Assembly: GCF_004341105.1 (NCBI RefSeq)
Contig: NZ_SLZK01000006.1
Location: 248,001 to 312,000 of the forward strand
Length of the DNA: 64,000 nucleotides
DNA from: Rhizobium sp. BK418
GTDB lineage: Bacteria; Pseudomonadota; Alphaproteobacteria; Rhizobiales; Rhizobiaceae
Direction of reading: 5' to 3'
This document shows, one piece after another, positions 8,216 to 16,346 of the stretch. The notes under the pieces are model-generated. The model was not told the DNA's origin. It ran no database searches and saw nothing but the letters and a program-made list of their open reading frames with translations. Made by a program: the position numbers and the translations under genes. Position 1 is the first letter of the stretch; the number at the start of each line of letters is the position of its first letter.

Positions 8216-9225
8216 GCTGCATCTCCTATTTTGATGTCGTTTTCGATCGTCTGACCGCTTCCTGCGTCATTTGCGCGGGCAAGTGCCAGATTGGCGATGG
8301 CGGTGTCCTGCACACCGGTACCCGTGAGGTCGGCGAAGGTTATATCGTCTGCCCTCAGCCGGCCAATTGCCCTGCCGGCGATGACATCTCCGAGTTCGGC
8401 AAACTGCTGGTCCCGCGTGACTGCGCCGGAGTTGATGGCATGGTGCAGCTCGCCGAGAATGCGGGTCTGCGAGAGCCGATCTGCAACGTAGATAGTGCGA
8501 TCAAAGACGGCCGGATCGATCTCGTTCTTGTGCTCAGCATCCGACCCCATCGCGGTCAGATGCTGTCCGGGCTCGAGCCATTCGGCCATCAGAATCGGCT
8601 TTTCTGCCGGCGTCGTCGTGACGACGATATCCGCGCCGTGGACCGCTTCACGCGGATCGGCGATGGCGGCGACCTCGATTGCGTGGTCGCGACCCAAATC
8701 TGAAGCAAGCGTCTTGGCCTTCGCGTGGTCACGCGCCCAGATCCGGGCCGATTTGATCGGCCGTACCAACATGAGAGCCTCAAGCTGCAGCCGCGCCTGC
8801 ATGCCTGCTCCAAAGATCGTGGCAACGCTGGCGCCTTTGCAGGACAGGTGGCGCGCGGCGACTGCACCCGCCGCTGCCGTGCGCACATCCGTAAGATAGC
8901 CGTTGTCGAGAAGAAGGGCTTCGACCAGCCCGGTCTTCGCGCTCAGCAGGATCATCAGCCCGTTGAGGCTTGGCAGACCGATCTTGGGGTTGTCGAAGAA
9001 TCCGGGGCTGACCTTGATTGCAAAACCGTCGAAGCCTGGCACGTAGGCCGTCTTGACGTCCACCTCGCCACGAAATTCCGGAATATCGAGGCGCAGGATC
9101 GGCGGCATGGCAACGGCTTTCGTCGCGAGCGCAGCAAAGGCCTGTTCGACACAATCGACCGCGGAGGCATCGAGTTTGACGATAGCGCGAAGGTCTTTTT
9201 CCATCAGAATGCTGATGCGGCTCAT
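8212..9225 (-). CDS. eutC: Ectoine utilisation protein EutC, ornithine cyclodeaminase family
   Basis: A 337-residue protein of the ornithine cyclodeaminase/mu-crystallin family. The nucleotide-binding motif GAGMQARLQLEALM is near residue 135, and VVTTTPAEKPILMAEWLEPGQHLTAMGSD follows. EutC is found with EutB in ectoine/hydroxyectoine clusters and is thought to help convert hydroxyectoine-derived intermediates; its exact reaction is not established. ATGA overlaps with eutB upstream and doeA downstream tie it to the operon. The fold is certain and the family role comes from context. Confidence 0.9.
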   Translation of the reverse strand: MSRISILMEKDLRAIVKLDASAVDCVEQAFAALATKAVAMPPILRLDIPEFRGEVDVKTAYVPGFDGFAIKVSPGFFDNPKIGLPSLNGLMILLSAKTGLVEALLLDNGYLTDVRTAAAGAVAARHLSCKGASVATIFGAGMQARLQLEALMLVRPIKSARIWARDHAKAKTLASDLGRDHAIEVAAIADPREAVHGADIVVTTTPAEKPILMAEWLEPGQHLTAMGSDAEHKNEIDPAVFDRTIYVADRLSQTRILGELHHAINSGAVTRDQQFAELGDVIAGRAIGRLRADDITFADLTGTGVQDTAIANLALARANDAGSGQTIENDIKIGDAA

Positions 9226-10241
9226 GTGGTGGCCTCCGCGACGATTCTTTGATGCAGGATCGGGTCAATGTTGCCGCCCGAGATGACGACGGCGGTGGGA
9301 CCGGAAAGTTCGACTTTGCCAGCGAGGATAGCGGCAATGCCGACTGCACCGGCACCCTCGGCCGTTACGTGTTCCTGTCGCGCGGCATGGCGGATGCCTT
9401 CAGCAATCTGGTTTTCGGTGAGAAGGACGATGTCGTCGAGGAGATTGCGGCAAAGCGTGAAGGTCACATGGTTTGAAACACCTATGCCACCGCCCAGCGA
9501 ATCCGCCAACGTTTCCTCCTCACGGACCGCAACTGGCTTGCCGGCAGCAATCGCCGCATGCATGGCTGCCCCACGCTCCATCGAAAGACCGATGACGCGA
9601 ACCTCGGGCTTCAGGGCCTTGACGGCAACCGCAATGCCGCCAGCCAAGCCACCACCGGAAAGAGGCACGAGCACCGTCGTGAGGTCGGGCAGGTCCTCTA
9701 CGATTTCGAGGCCGATCGTGCCTTGACCGGCAACAACGTTCGCATCGTCGAAAGGCGGGATCGGCGTGAGTCCACGGCTCTCGGTCAGGCGTTCTACTTC
9801 CGCTTGGGCGTCGTCCTGCGATCTGCCGACAATGCGGATTTCGGCTCCGAGCATGCGGATCGCCTCGACCTTGTTGGCCGGAACGAGCGATGACATGCAG
9901 ATGGTGGCCGGGACGCCCAGCTCGCGTGCGGCATAAGCCACCGCGCGACCGTGATTGCCTGTCGAGGCGGTAACGAGACCACGCTTGCGCGCCGCGTCAT
10001 CCAGCGAGAGGATAGCGTTCATTGCACCGCGCAGCTTGAAGGCGCCGATGGGCTGGCGTGTCTCGAGCTTGAGATAGACAGGCTGGCTGGTGCGTTCAGA
10101 AAGATTGCTGGAATAAACGAGAGGCGTGTGTGTCACTCGGCCGACGATGCGAGCGGCAGCCCGCTTGATATCTGCCAGCGTGACTGGCAGCACCCTTTCT
10201 TCGGTCGATCTGGACTGGATTTCGCTCTTCATGATTGTCAT
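9222..10241 (-). CDS. eutB: Hydroxyectoine utilisation dehydratase EutB, threonine dehydratase-like
   Basis: A 339-residue fold-type-II PLP enzyme. The PLP lysine is in PIGAFKLRGAMNAI near residue 70, and the glycine-rich phosphate loop SGGGLAGGIAVA is near residue 195. EutB is proposed to dehydrate hydroxyectoine-derived hydroxy-diaminobutyrate. No convincing Shine-Dalgarno stands before the first ATG (10241) or the second (10232). A TATAAT box lies on this strand at 10276-10271, which would give a very short leader. It overlaps eutC by four bases. Confidence 0.9.
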   Translation of the reverse strand: MTIMKSEIQSRSTEERVLPVTLADIKRAAARIVGRVTHTPLVYSSNLSERTSQPVYLKLETRQPIGAFKLRGAMNAILSLDDAARKRGLVTASTGNHGRAVAYAARELGVPATICMSSLVPANKVEAIRMLGAEIRIVGRSQDDAQAEVERLTESRGLTPIPPFDDANVVAGQGTIGLEIVEDLPDLTTVLVPLSGGGLAGGIAVAVKALKPEVRVIGLSMERGAAMHAAIAAGKPVAVREEETLADSLGGGIGVSNHVTFTLCRNLLDDIVLLTENQIAEGIRHAARQEHVTAEGAGAVGIAAILAGKVELSGPTAVVISGGNIDPILHQRIVAEATT

Positions 10242-10262
10242 GTTGAGAGCGAACTAAAATCA

Positions 10263-10296
10263 TGTCAATTATTATATTGTAATGATTCAATGATTG
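10263..10296 (-). promoter_or_regulatory. Predicted eutB promoter with direct repeat, possible EnuR site
   Basis: In the 67-base gap between enuR and eutB the minus strand has a perfect TATAAT at 10276-10271, no good -35 box, and immediately upstream two direct copies of AATGATT (plus-strand 10281-10287 and 10289-10295). MocR/GabR-type regulators commonly bind direct repeats and activate promoters with weak -35 boxes, so this is a plausible EnuR operator. The repeat and -10 box are seen; the binding is inferred. Confidence 0.5.
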
Positions 10297-10308
10297 CCCT
10301 GGTAAGGC

Positions 10309-11757
10309 CTATCCGATGGCGCCGATGTCATAGACCGGTGGCAATTGCTCGAAGGCCTGCCGCACGATCGTCAGTGCCTTGGCCAGGCTTGCATGGTTCA
10401 TGCGTCCGCCCAAACAGATACGAATGCCACCGCCATGGCCGGGGCCTGCAATGAAGGGTTCGGAGGGCGTGACCGCGACATTCAGGTTGGTTAGCGAACG
10501 GACCAGGCCATCCTCAGTCCAGTGCGGTGGAACCTTGAGCCAGGCGCAGAGCGAGAGCGGATGGCTGGAGGCGATATGGTCGCCGAGGATTTCACTGACG
10601 ATGTTTTGGCGCGCTCGTGCTTCCTCACGCTGGATTTCGACCAGCCGCTGAGCCGTGCCACTCTCGACCCAGCGCGTGGCGATTTCGCCGGTCAGATAGG
10701 TGCCGCTCCAGCTCGACACACGCAGGATCGAGGCGGCGCGAATGGAATAGGCTGGTGGAACGACGAGATAGCCAACGCGCAATCCTGTCAGCACTGCCTT
10801 GGTGAAGCTCGTGACGAAGAAGCCGAGATCGGGCAGCATCTCAGTGAGCGACGGCAGGTCCTCCTCTATCATAGGGCGATAGACCTCATCCTCGATGACG
10901 AAGACGCCATATCGCGCCGCGATCGCGGCTATCTCGCTCCTGCGGGTCGCGCCCATGACATGACCCGTCGGATTGTTGAGGGTCGGGATAAGCACCAGTG
11001 CTCGGACGCCGCCTGCGGCACAAACGGCCTCCAGCGCATCGGGCAAAATGCCTTCATTGTCTGTCGGCAGGCCCTTCAGGCTGAAGCCAAGGACGTTCGA
11101 AAGTCCGATGATACCGTGATCGGTGAGATTCTCACACAGGACGACGTCTCCGGAGCGGATAACGCAGCTTAAAGCGAGAAAAATGGCATGAGCAGCACCG
11201 TTGGTGACGAGGATGCGCTCTATCCCGGCAGTAACGCCGAGCGTGCGCAACCAGATGCGCGCCGTCTCTCGATGGCGATCAAGGCCCGCGACCGGGCGGC
11301 ACGGGCGCATGAAGCTTGCATTATCGCCATCGGCGAGCTCACGAAGGATCTCGCGCGATGCGGTCTCATGCGCATCGAGATAGACGCCGCGAATGATCGA
11401 AAGATCGAGCACCTCATTGGCACTATGATCAAGCATCATGCGCCCGGCCCGATCCGTCACGCGTGTTTTCACGAAAGTGCCGCGACCGATCTCACCGCTC
11501 AGATAGCCGAGCCGTTCGGCCTCCTTGTAGGAGAGGCTGACGGTCTGGACAGAAAGGCCGAGTTCGCGCGCCAGATCGCGATGCGTCGGCATGCGATCCA
11601 TCGGTTTGAGCACGCCGGCCTCGATATCGGCGATAATGCGCTCGGTGAGAGCTGCATGCTTCGTTTCCCCCTTTTGCTTGGCAAGGCTCGGTCGCCAAGC
11701 CACCGGCTTCGTCGCCATCGTGGGATAAAGGTTCAGGGGATTGGCTTGACGTCGCAT
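10309..11757 (-). CDS. enuR: MocR/GabR-type regulator of ectoine catabolism, EnuR-like
   Basis: A 482-residue chimera of a GntR winged helix (residues 33-98, MPTHRDLARELGLSVQTVS) and a fold-type-I aminotransferase-like domain (about 120-475). The PLP lysine is present at residue 320 in SFTKAVLTGLRVGY, and the aspartate of VIEDEVYRP at 290 is also present. EnuR proteins sense diaminobutyrate-type intermediates bound to PLP and switch ectoine import and breakdown. It leads the minus-strand run into eutB, 67 bases downstream. The first ATG is used; ATG 11718 is an alternative. The assignment rests on family plus location. Confidence 0.87.
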   Translation of the reverse strand: MRRQANPLNLYPTMATKPVAWRPSLAKQKGETKHAALTERIIADIEAGVLKPMDRMPTHRDLARELGLSVQTVSLSYKEAERLGYLSGEIGRGTFVKTRVTDRAGRMMLDHSANEVLDLSIIRGVYLDAHETASREILRELADGDNASFMRPCRPVAGLDRHRETARIWLRTLGVTAGIERILVTNGAAHAIFLALSCVIRSGDVVLCENLTDHGIIGLSNVLGFSLKGLPTDNEGILPDALEAVCAAGGVRALVLIPTLNNPTGHVMGATRRSEIAAIAARYGVFVIEDEVYRPMIEEDLPSLTEMLPDLGFFVTSFTKAVLTGLRVGYLVVPPAYSIRAASILRVSSWSGTYLTGEIATRWVESGTAQRLVEIQREEARARQNIVSEILGDHIASSHPLSLCAWLKVPPHWTEDGLVRSLTNLNVAVTPSEPFIAGPGHGGGIRICLGGRMNHASLAKALTIVRQAFEQLPPVYDIGAIG

Positions 11758-11936
11758 GAAATTGTCTCGTTTTTGAGGACGACCATTTCATGACATTATG
11801 CACGCTTCGTCTGAAAAGATGAAGCGTTATGCAGTTAGAGCCGTGATTGCTTCAGAATTAACCATCATCACAGCGATTTTGCTCGAAAAGCGGCGGTGTC
11901 GGGCGAGAGTTATCCCGCCCGGCGGACATGCCTGAA

Positions 11937-13340
11937 TCAGATCTTCTCGCCGGCTTTGATCAATTCGTCCATGACGGAGCGGACGGCGGATTCGGCAATG
12001 GCAACGATCTCATCGACCTCCTCCTTCGTTGTGACGAGTGGTGGCGCAAAACCCAGGATATCGCCATGGGGCATGGCGCGGGCAATCAGCCCGCGGCTGC
12101 GCGCGGCCTTCGAGATTCGTGCACCGACAGTCATGGCGGGCGCAAAGCGCGTCTTCTTTTCCCGATCGGCCACAAATTCGATGGCGCCCATCAGGCCGAC
12201 GCCTCTCACCTCTCCGACGATGGGAAGCTGAGCGAACTTGGCCTTCAGCTGCGCCTGGAAATAATTGCCGACCGTCCGCGCATTCCCCGGCAGATCCTCC
12301 TTCTCGACGATGTCGAGAACGGCGTTCGCCGCCGCAGCGCCAATCGGATGGCCGGAATAGGTATAGCCGTGGGAGAAAGAGCCGACGCGATCGGCCCCTT
12401 CTTCCATCACCTTGTAGACCTTTTCGCTAACGATTGCGCCCGACAGTGGAAAATAGGCCGAGGTCAGGCCCTTGGCGACGGTGATCAGGTCGGGTTCGAT
12501 GCCGTAATGTTGCGATCCGAACATCGAACCGGTGCGTCCAAATCCCGTGATGACCTCGTCGGCGATCAGCAGGATATCGTATTTCTTGAGGATCTTTTGC
12601 ACCTCTTCCCAATAGCCTTGCGGCGGCGGGGTGATGCCGCCGGTGCCGAGCACCGGCTCACCGATGAAGGCACCAATCGTGTCCGGGTCTTCACGCAGGA
12701 TCAGGGCTTCGAGTTCCTCAGCCCGGCGCTTGGAAAATTCGAGTTCCGTTTCGCCGGCTTCCGCGCCCCAATAAAAATGCGGTGCGCCAGTGTGGATAAT
12801 GCCCGCACGCGGCAGGTCCATATGGTCATGGTAAAAGCTCATTCCGGTCATGGAGCCGGAGACGACGCTGCAACCATGGTAGCCGCGTTCACGGGAGATG
12901 ATCTTCTTCTTGTTCGGCTTGCCGCGCAGGTTGCTGTAATACCAGACGAGCTTGGCCTGCGTTTCGTTGGCGTCGGAGCCCGACATGCCGTAGAAGATCT
13001 TGCTCATCTTGCCGGGTGCCATTTTCACCAGCCGATCGGATAGGATCGCGAGCTCATCGGTCGTGTGGGCGGCATAGGTATGGTAGTAGGCGAGGCGGTA
13101 GGCTTGGCGCGAAATGGCCTCGGCGACCTCGGTGCGGCCGTAGCCGATATTGACGCAATAGAGGCCGGCGAAACCGTCGATCAGCTGCTTGCCGTGCGCA
13201 TCCTGAATGCGGATGCCCTTGCCCGTTTCGACGATCGTCGGATCGCCCATCTTGCCGCTGGCAAAATCCTTGAGCTGGGTGAAGGGATGCAGGACCGAAT
13301 TGCGGTCCATCTCGGCGATCTGATGAGGGTTGACGGTCAT
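11937..13340 (-). CDS. doeD: Diaminobutyrate aminotransferase DoeD (class III, PLP)
   Basis: A 467-residue class-III aminotransferase. DEVITGFGRTGSMFG (Asp261) and the PLP lysine Lys290 in TVAKGLTSAYFP are present. It transfers the amino group of L-2,4-diaminobutyrate, giving aspartate-4-semialdehyde for DoeC. The start at 13340 is chosen because AAAGGA precedes it at good spacing; the open frame upstream to 13457 lies within doeC. It begins 13 bases after the doeC stop, so doeC-doeD form one minus-strand unit separate from enuR-eut-doe-ehu. Confidence 0.9.
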   Translation of the reverse strand: MTVNPHQIAEMDRNSVLHPFTQLKDFASGKMGDPTIVETGKGIRIQDAHGKQLIDGFAGLYCVNIGYGRTEVAEAISRQAYRLAYYHTYAAHTTDELAILSDRLVKMAPGKMSKIFYGMSGSDANETQAKLVWYYSNLRGKPNKKKIISRERGYHGCSVVSGSMTGMSFYHDHMDLPRAGIIHTGAPHFYWGAEAGETELEFSKRRAEELEALILREDPDTIGAFIGEPVLGTGGITPPPQGYWEEVQKILKKYDILLIADEVITGFGRTGSMFGSQHYGIEPDLITVAKGLTSAYFPLSGAIVSEKVYKVMEEGADRVGSFSHGYTYSGHPIGAAAANAVLDIVEKEDLPGNARTVGNYFQAQLKAKFAQLPIVGEVRGVGLMGAIEFVADREKKTRFAPAMTVGARISKAARSRGLIARAMPHGDILGFAPPLVTTKEEVDEIVAIAESAVRSVMDELIKAGEKI

Positions 13341-13353
13341 GGCGCGGATCCTT

Positions 13354-14832
13354 TCATGCAGCAAGGTTGCCGAAGCAGACATATTTAGCTTCGAGATATT
13401 CCAGGAGGCCGTGGCGCGAACCTTCGCGACCAAGACCGGATTGCTTCCAGCCCCCAAAGGGTATCGGGGCGCCGGTGAATTTTGGTGTGTTGACAGCGAT
13501 CATGCCGTATTCGAGCCGGTCGGTGAGGCGCATCGCGCGACTAAGATCATTGGTGTAGACGTAGGCTGCCAGCCCCATTTCCGTGGCATTGGCACGGGCG
13601 AGCACCTCCTGCTCGTCATCGAACGGCAGGATCGCAGCGACAGGGCCGAAGGTCTCTTCGTGGGCAATCAGCATGTCGTCGGTGACATCGGCGAGCACGG
13701 TTGGCGTGACGAAATTGCCGCCAAGCGGACTATCCTGTCCGCCGCAGATGAGACGCGCACCGGCGGAGAGCGCCTGCGCAATCTGCTGGCGGCATTTTTC
13801 GGCAACCGAAGGGCGCGTCATCGGCCCGATATCGGTGCCAGCTTCGAGGCCATGACCGAGGTTGAGTTCTCGAGTGGCTTTGGCGAAGGCATCTAGGAAC
13901 CGTTCGTAATGGCCGCGCTGGACGTAAATCCTGTTGGCGGCAAGGCAATCCTGTCCCGACGTGGCGAATTTTGCGCCAATACAGCCCCTCACGGCTTTGG
14001 AAAGCTCGGCGTCGTCGAAGAGGATGAAGGGTGCGTGGCCGCCAAGTTCTAGCGAAGCCTTCTTCACGGTCGCCGCCGATTGGGTAAGCAGAATGCGCCC
14101 GACCTCGGTAGAGCCGGTGAAGGAAAAGGCACGCACATCCGTGTGTTCGAGCAGGCGGCGCGCAAGCGGGGCAGCTTCCCCGGTGAGGACTTGGAATACG
14201 CCGGCCGGCATTCCGGCCTCCTCAGCAAGCTTTGCCAGAGCGAGCGCAGATAAAGGCGTTTCCGGGGCAGGCTTGACAATCATCGTGCAGCCGGCTGCGA
14301 GCGCGGCACCCGCCTTGCGAGTAATCATCGCCGAGGGAAAGTTCCACGGGGTGATCGCAACAGTCACGCCAAGCGGCTGCATCTGTACCGACAGTCGGCT
14401 GCCCGGCAGGTGGCTCGGTATCGTTTCGCCATAGGCACGCTCGGCCTCGGCCGCGAACCAGTCGAGGAAGTTTGCGGCATAAGAAATTTCGCCAAGCGAT
14501 TCTGCGAGCGGTTTTCCTTGTTCAGCGGTCATGATCACAGAGAGGTCTTGCGCGTTTTCGCGCATCAGCTTGCCCCACGCACGCAGGACCTGGCCACGTT
14601 CGACGGGGAGCCTGTCACGCCAATCGAGAAACGCATTCTTCGCCGCATCGACGGCGGCATCGGCATCTTCGAGCGAGCAGGCTGCGACATCGACGAGGTG
14701 CTCACCGGTTGCCGGATCGATGACGCTGAGTGTCTCTTCGCGCACAGCCCATGTGCCATGCAGAAAGGCGCGGCGCTCGATCAAATCGGGTCGTTGCAGG
14801 TTTTTCAGCGCAGTGCTGGCGATACCTTTCAT
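13354..14832 (-). CDS. doeC: Aspartate-semialdehyde/succinate-semialdehyde dehydrogenase DoeC
   Basis: A 492-residue NAD(P)-dependent aldehyde dehydrogenase. The catalytic glutamate is Glu262 in LELGGHAP, the catalytic cysteine Cys296 in SGQDCLAANR, and the NAD-binding lysine is in MIVKPAPETP. In the doe pathway it oxidises aspartate semialdehyde to aspartate; the family also includes GabD-type succinate-semialdehyde dehydrogenases, so the sequence alone cannot separate these. The ATG at 14832 has GGAG eight bases upstream; the TTG at 14844 is less likely. It is transcribed divergently from doeX. Confidence 0.9.
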   Translation of the reverse strand: MKGIASTALKNLQRPDLIERRAFLHGTWAVREETLSVIDPATGEHLVDVAACSLEDADAAVDAAKNAFLDWRDRLPVERGQVLRAWGKLMRENAQDLSVIMTAEQGKPLAESLGEISYAANFLDWFAAEAERAYGETIPSHLPGSRLSVQMQPLGVTVAITPWNFPSAMITRKAGAALAAGCTMIVKPAPETPLSALALAKLAEEAGMPAGVFQVLTGEAAPLARRLLEHTDVRAFSFTGSTEVGRILLTQSAATVKKASLELGGHAPFILFDDAELSKAVRGCIGAKFATSGQDCLAANRIYVQRGHYERFLDAFAKATRELNLGHGLEAGTDIGPMTRPSVAEKCRQQIAQALSAGARLICGGQDSPLGGNFVTPTVLADVTDDMLIAHEETFGPVAAILPFDDEQEVLARANATEMGLAAYVYTNDLSRAMRLTDRLEYGMIAVNTPKFTGAPIPFGGWKQSGLGREGSRHGLLEYLEAKYVCFGNLAA

Positions 14833-14908
14833 GCGAGGCTCCAAATGGGGTTTACAAGGAGACTAGCCGCGCGCCATGATCGATTGGCTGCATTGATTTG
14901 ATCCGCCG

Positions 14909-14954
14909 TGCAGAAATTGAGCTTAATTTGGGTGCTGAACGCAGGATTTCTGCA
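14909..14954. promoter_or_regulatory. Inverted repeat, candidate DoeX operator in the doeC-doeX gap
   Basis: TGCAGAAAT (14909-14917) and its exact complement ATTTCTGCA (14946-14954) are separated by 28 bases, so the arm centres are 37 bases apart. The right arm lies between the ribosome site and the first base of the doeX ATG. Lrp/AsnC proteins bind paired sites of this kind, so autoregulation of doeX and control of doeCD are likely. The repeat is seen directly; the binding is inferred. Confidence 0.6.
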
Positions 14955-15421
14955 TGACTACTCTTGACAGAGCCGATCGGGCGCTGCTTGACGCCGTCCA
15001 GAAGAACAATCGTCTAACCTCTGAAGAGCTGGCACAGATCGTCAATCTCTCACCAACTGCTTGTCAGCGACGGCTGAAGCGATTGCGTGAGGAGGGGGTG
15101 ATCGAGGCAGACGTGTCGATCGTCTCGCCTAAGGCTGTCGGGCGCGGCATCACGATGATTGTTCTTGTCTCTCTGGAGCGCGAACGGGCAGACATCGTTG
15201 ATCGATTCAAGTCGGCGATCCGCGCTACGAAGGAGGTGATGATCGGCTATTACGTGACGGGCGACGCCGATTTCATCCTAGTTATTACGGCGAAGGACAT
15301 GGAGGATTACGAAGCCTTCACACGTCGGTTCTTCTATGAGAACCATGATATTAAAGGTTTCAAAACCATGGTGGTAATGGATCGAGTGAAAGCTGGCTTC
15401 GTTTTTCCGATAGATGATTGA
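14954..15421 (+). CDS. doeX: Lrp/AsnC-family regulator DoeX
   Basis: A 155-residue Lrp/AsnC regulator. The N-terminal helix-turn-helix is at residues 20-60 (LTSEELAQIVNLSPTACQRR) and the RAM ligand-binding domain at 70-150 (VMIGYYVTGDADFILVI). DoeX controls ectoine breakdown in Halomonas, and its position divergent from doeC fits that role here. AGGA lies seven bases before the ATG. It ends the ectoine island on this side. The regulated genes are inferred from position. Confidence 0.88.
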   Translation: MTTLDRADRALLDAVQKNNRLTSEELAQIVNLSPTACQRRLKRLREEGVIEADVSIVSPKAVGRGITMIVLVSLERERADIVDRFKSAIRATKEVMIGYYVTGDADFILVITAKDMEDYEAFTRRFFYENHDIKGFKTMVVMDRVKAGFVFPIDD

Positions 15422-15544
15422 CTCTGCTTCAAATATCTTTTGCAGCAACCTCGGCGTTTAAATTTGCCGATCGTATGATGTGGTCCACGGGTTCGTTTCC
15501 TGTCCGCCACGGCGACCATTGCTCCACGGCAAGTGATACCTTAT

Positions 15545-15564
15545 ATGTAGGTATGTTCCTACAT
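15545..15564. promoter_or_regulatory. Palindrome upstream of the toxin-antitoxin pair
   Basis: ATGTAGG (15545-15551) and CCTACAT (15558-15564) are exact inverted copies with a six-base spacer, 12 bases before the antitoxin ATG. The position is typical for the autoregulatory operator of Phd/YefM-type antitoxins. Confidence 0.6.
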
Positions 15565-15575
15565 CGAGGCGTTCT

Positions 15576-15830
15576 ATGGGCATCACGAGTTTGTCTAGCC
15601 GCGAGTTGAACCAAGACGTCAGCAAGGCAAAGAAGGCTGCTGAAAAAGGACCTGTCGTTATCACGGATCGCGGGAAACCGTCGCATGTGCTGATGACCTA
15701 CAGCGAGTTCGAGCGCCTGACTGGCAAGCGCCGCAACTTGGTTGACGCTCTTTCAATGCCTGGTTTGTCGTCTATCGATTTAGATCTACCTCGGGCCGAG
15801 ATTGCGGCCCGCGGAGTCGATCTGTCTTGA
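15576..15830 (+). CDS. Type II antitoxin, Phd/YefM family
   Basis: An 84-residue prevent-host-death protein. The N-terminal DNA-binding part shows the typical pattern SSRELNQDVSKAKKAAEKG, PVVITDRGKPSHVLM and YSEFERLTG; the C-terminal 25 residues would wrap the toxin. The ATG is preceded by GAGG. Its stop overlaps the TTG start of the toxin (TTGA), the usual coupling in such pairs. The palindrome at 15545-15564 is probably its operator. The antitoxin is intact although the toxin is interrupted. Confidence 0.9.
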   Translation: MGITSLSSRELNQDVSKAKKAAEKGPVVITDRGKPSHVLMTYSEFERLTGKRRNLVDALSMPGLSSIDLDLPRAEIAARGVDLS

Positions 15831-16249
15831 AGTATCTCTTGGATACAAATGTCATTTCGGAGTTGCGCAAAGTTGGCGACGGTAAGGCCGATCCGAATGT
15901 GACGAAGTGGGTCGGTGTGCAAGATTCCAGCGATTTGTTCATTTCCGTGATTACGATCCTGGAACTTGAGCGTGGGATATTAGGGATCCAGCGTTAGGAC
16001 GCGGCCCAAGGTTTTCGCTTGCGGCGATGGATGGACAGCCGGGTTCGCCCTGAATTCGCTGAGCGAATTCTGCCCATCGATGACGCGATAGCAACGCGTT
16101 GCGCCCAGCTACATGTTACAGACCGCCGCAACGAGGCCGATGCTTTGATCGCGGCCACCGCGCTCGTTCATGATTTGGCTGTGGTCACACGGAACGTTCA
16201 GGATTTCGACGGTACAAACGTGATCATAATCGACCCATGGCAGGACTGA
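15827..16249 (+). pseudogene. vapC: VapC-type PIN-domain toxin interrupted by an in-frame amber codon
   Basis: Read through, the frame gives a 140-residue PIN-domain endoribonuclease. It has Asp6 in YLLDTNVISELR, Glu46 in ITILELERG, the aspartate in NEADALIAATA and the aspartate in VVTRNVQDFDG, so all four acidic positions are kept. Codon 57 is TAG at 15995-15997, after GILGIQR; the same frame continues without shift to the normal C-terminus at 16249. A single C-to-T change of CAG would produce it. The start is a TTG overlapping the antitoxin stop. The toxin is probably inactive in this strain unless the amber codon is suppressed. Confidence 0.88.
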
Positions 16250-16346
16250 AGAGGCGCGAGATGCAATCCGGAAGATCCTCATGCCATTGATTTCAATCCA
16301 GTCGAGCCGTCTTATCGTTTGATCGTGCCGCTATATATATCTGCCT

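Noticed and set aside
11805..11835. Seven-base hairpin (ACGCTTC...GAAGCGT) upstream of enuR
   Set aside because: Short stem, long loop and no T-run; not supported as a terminator or operator.
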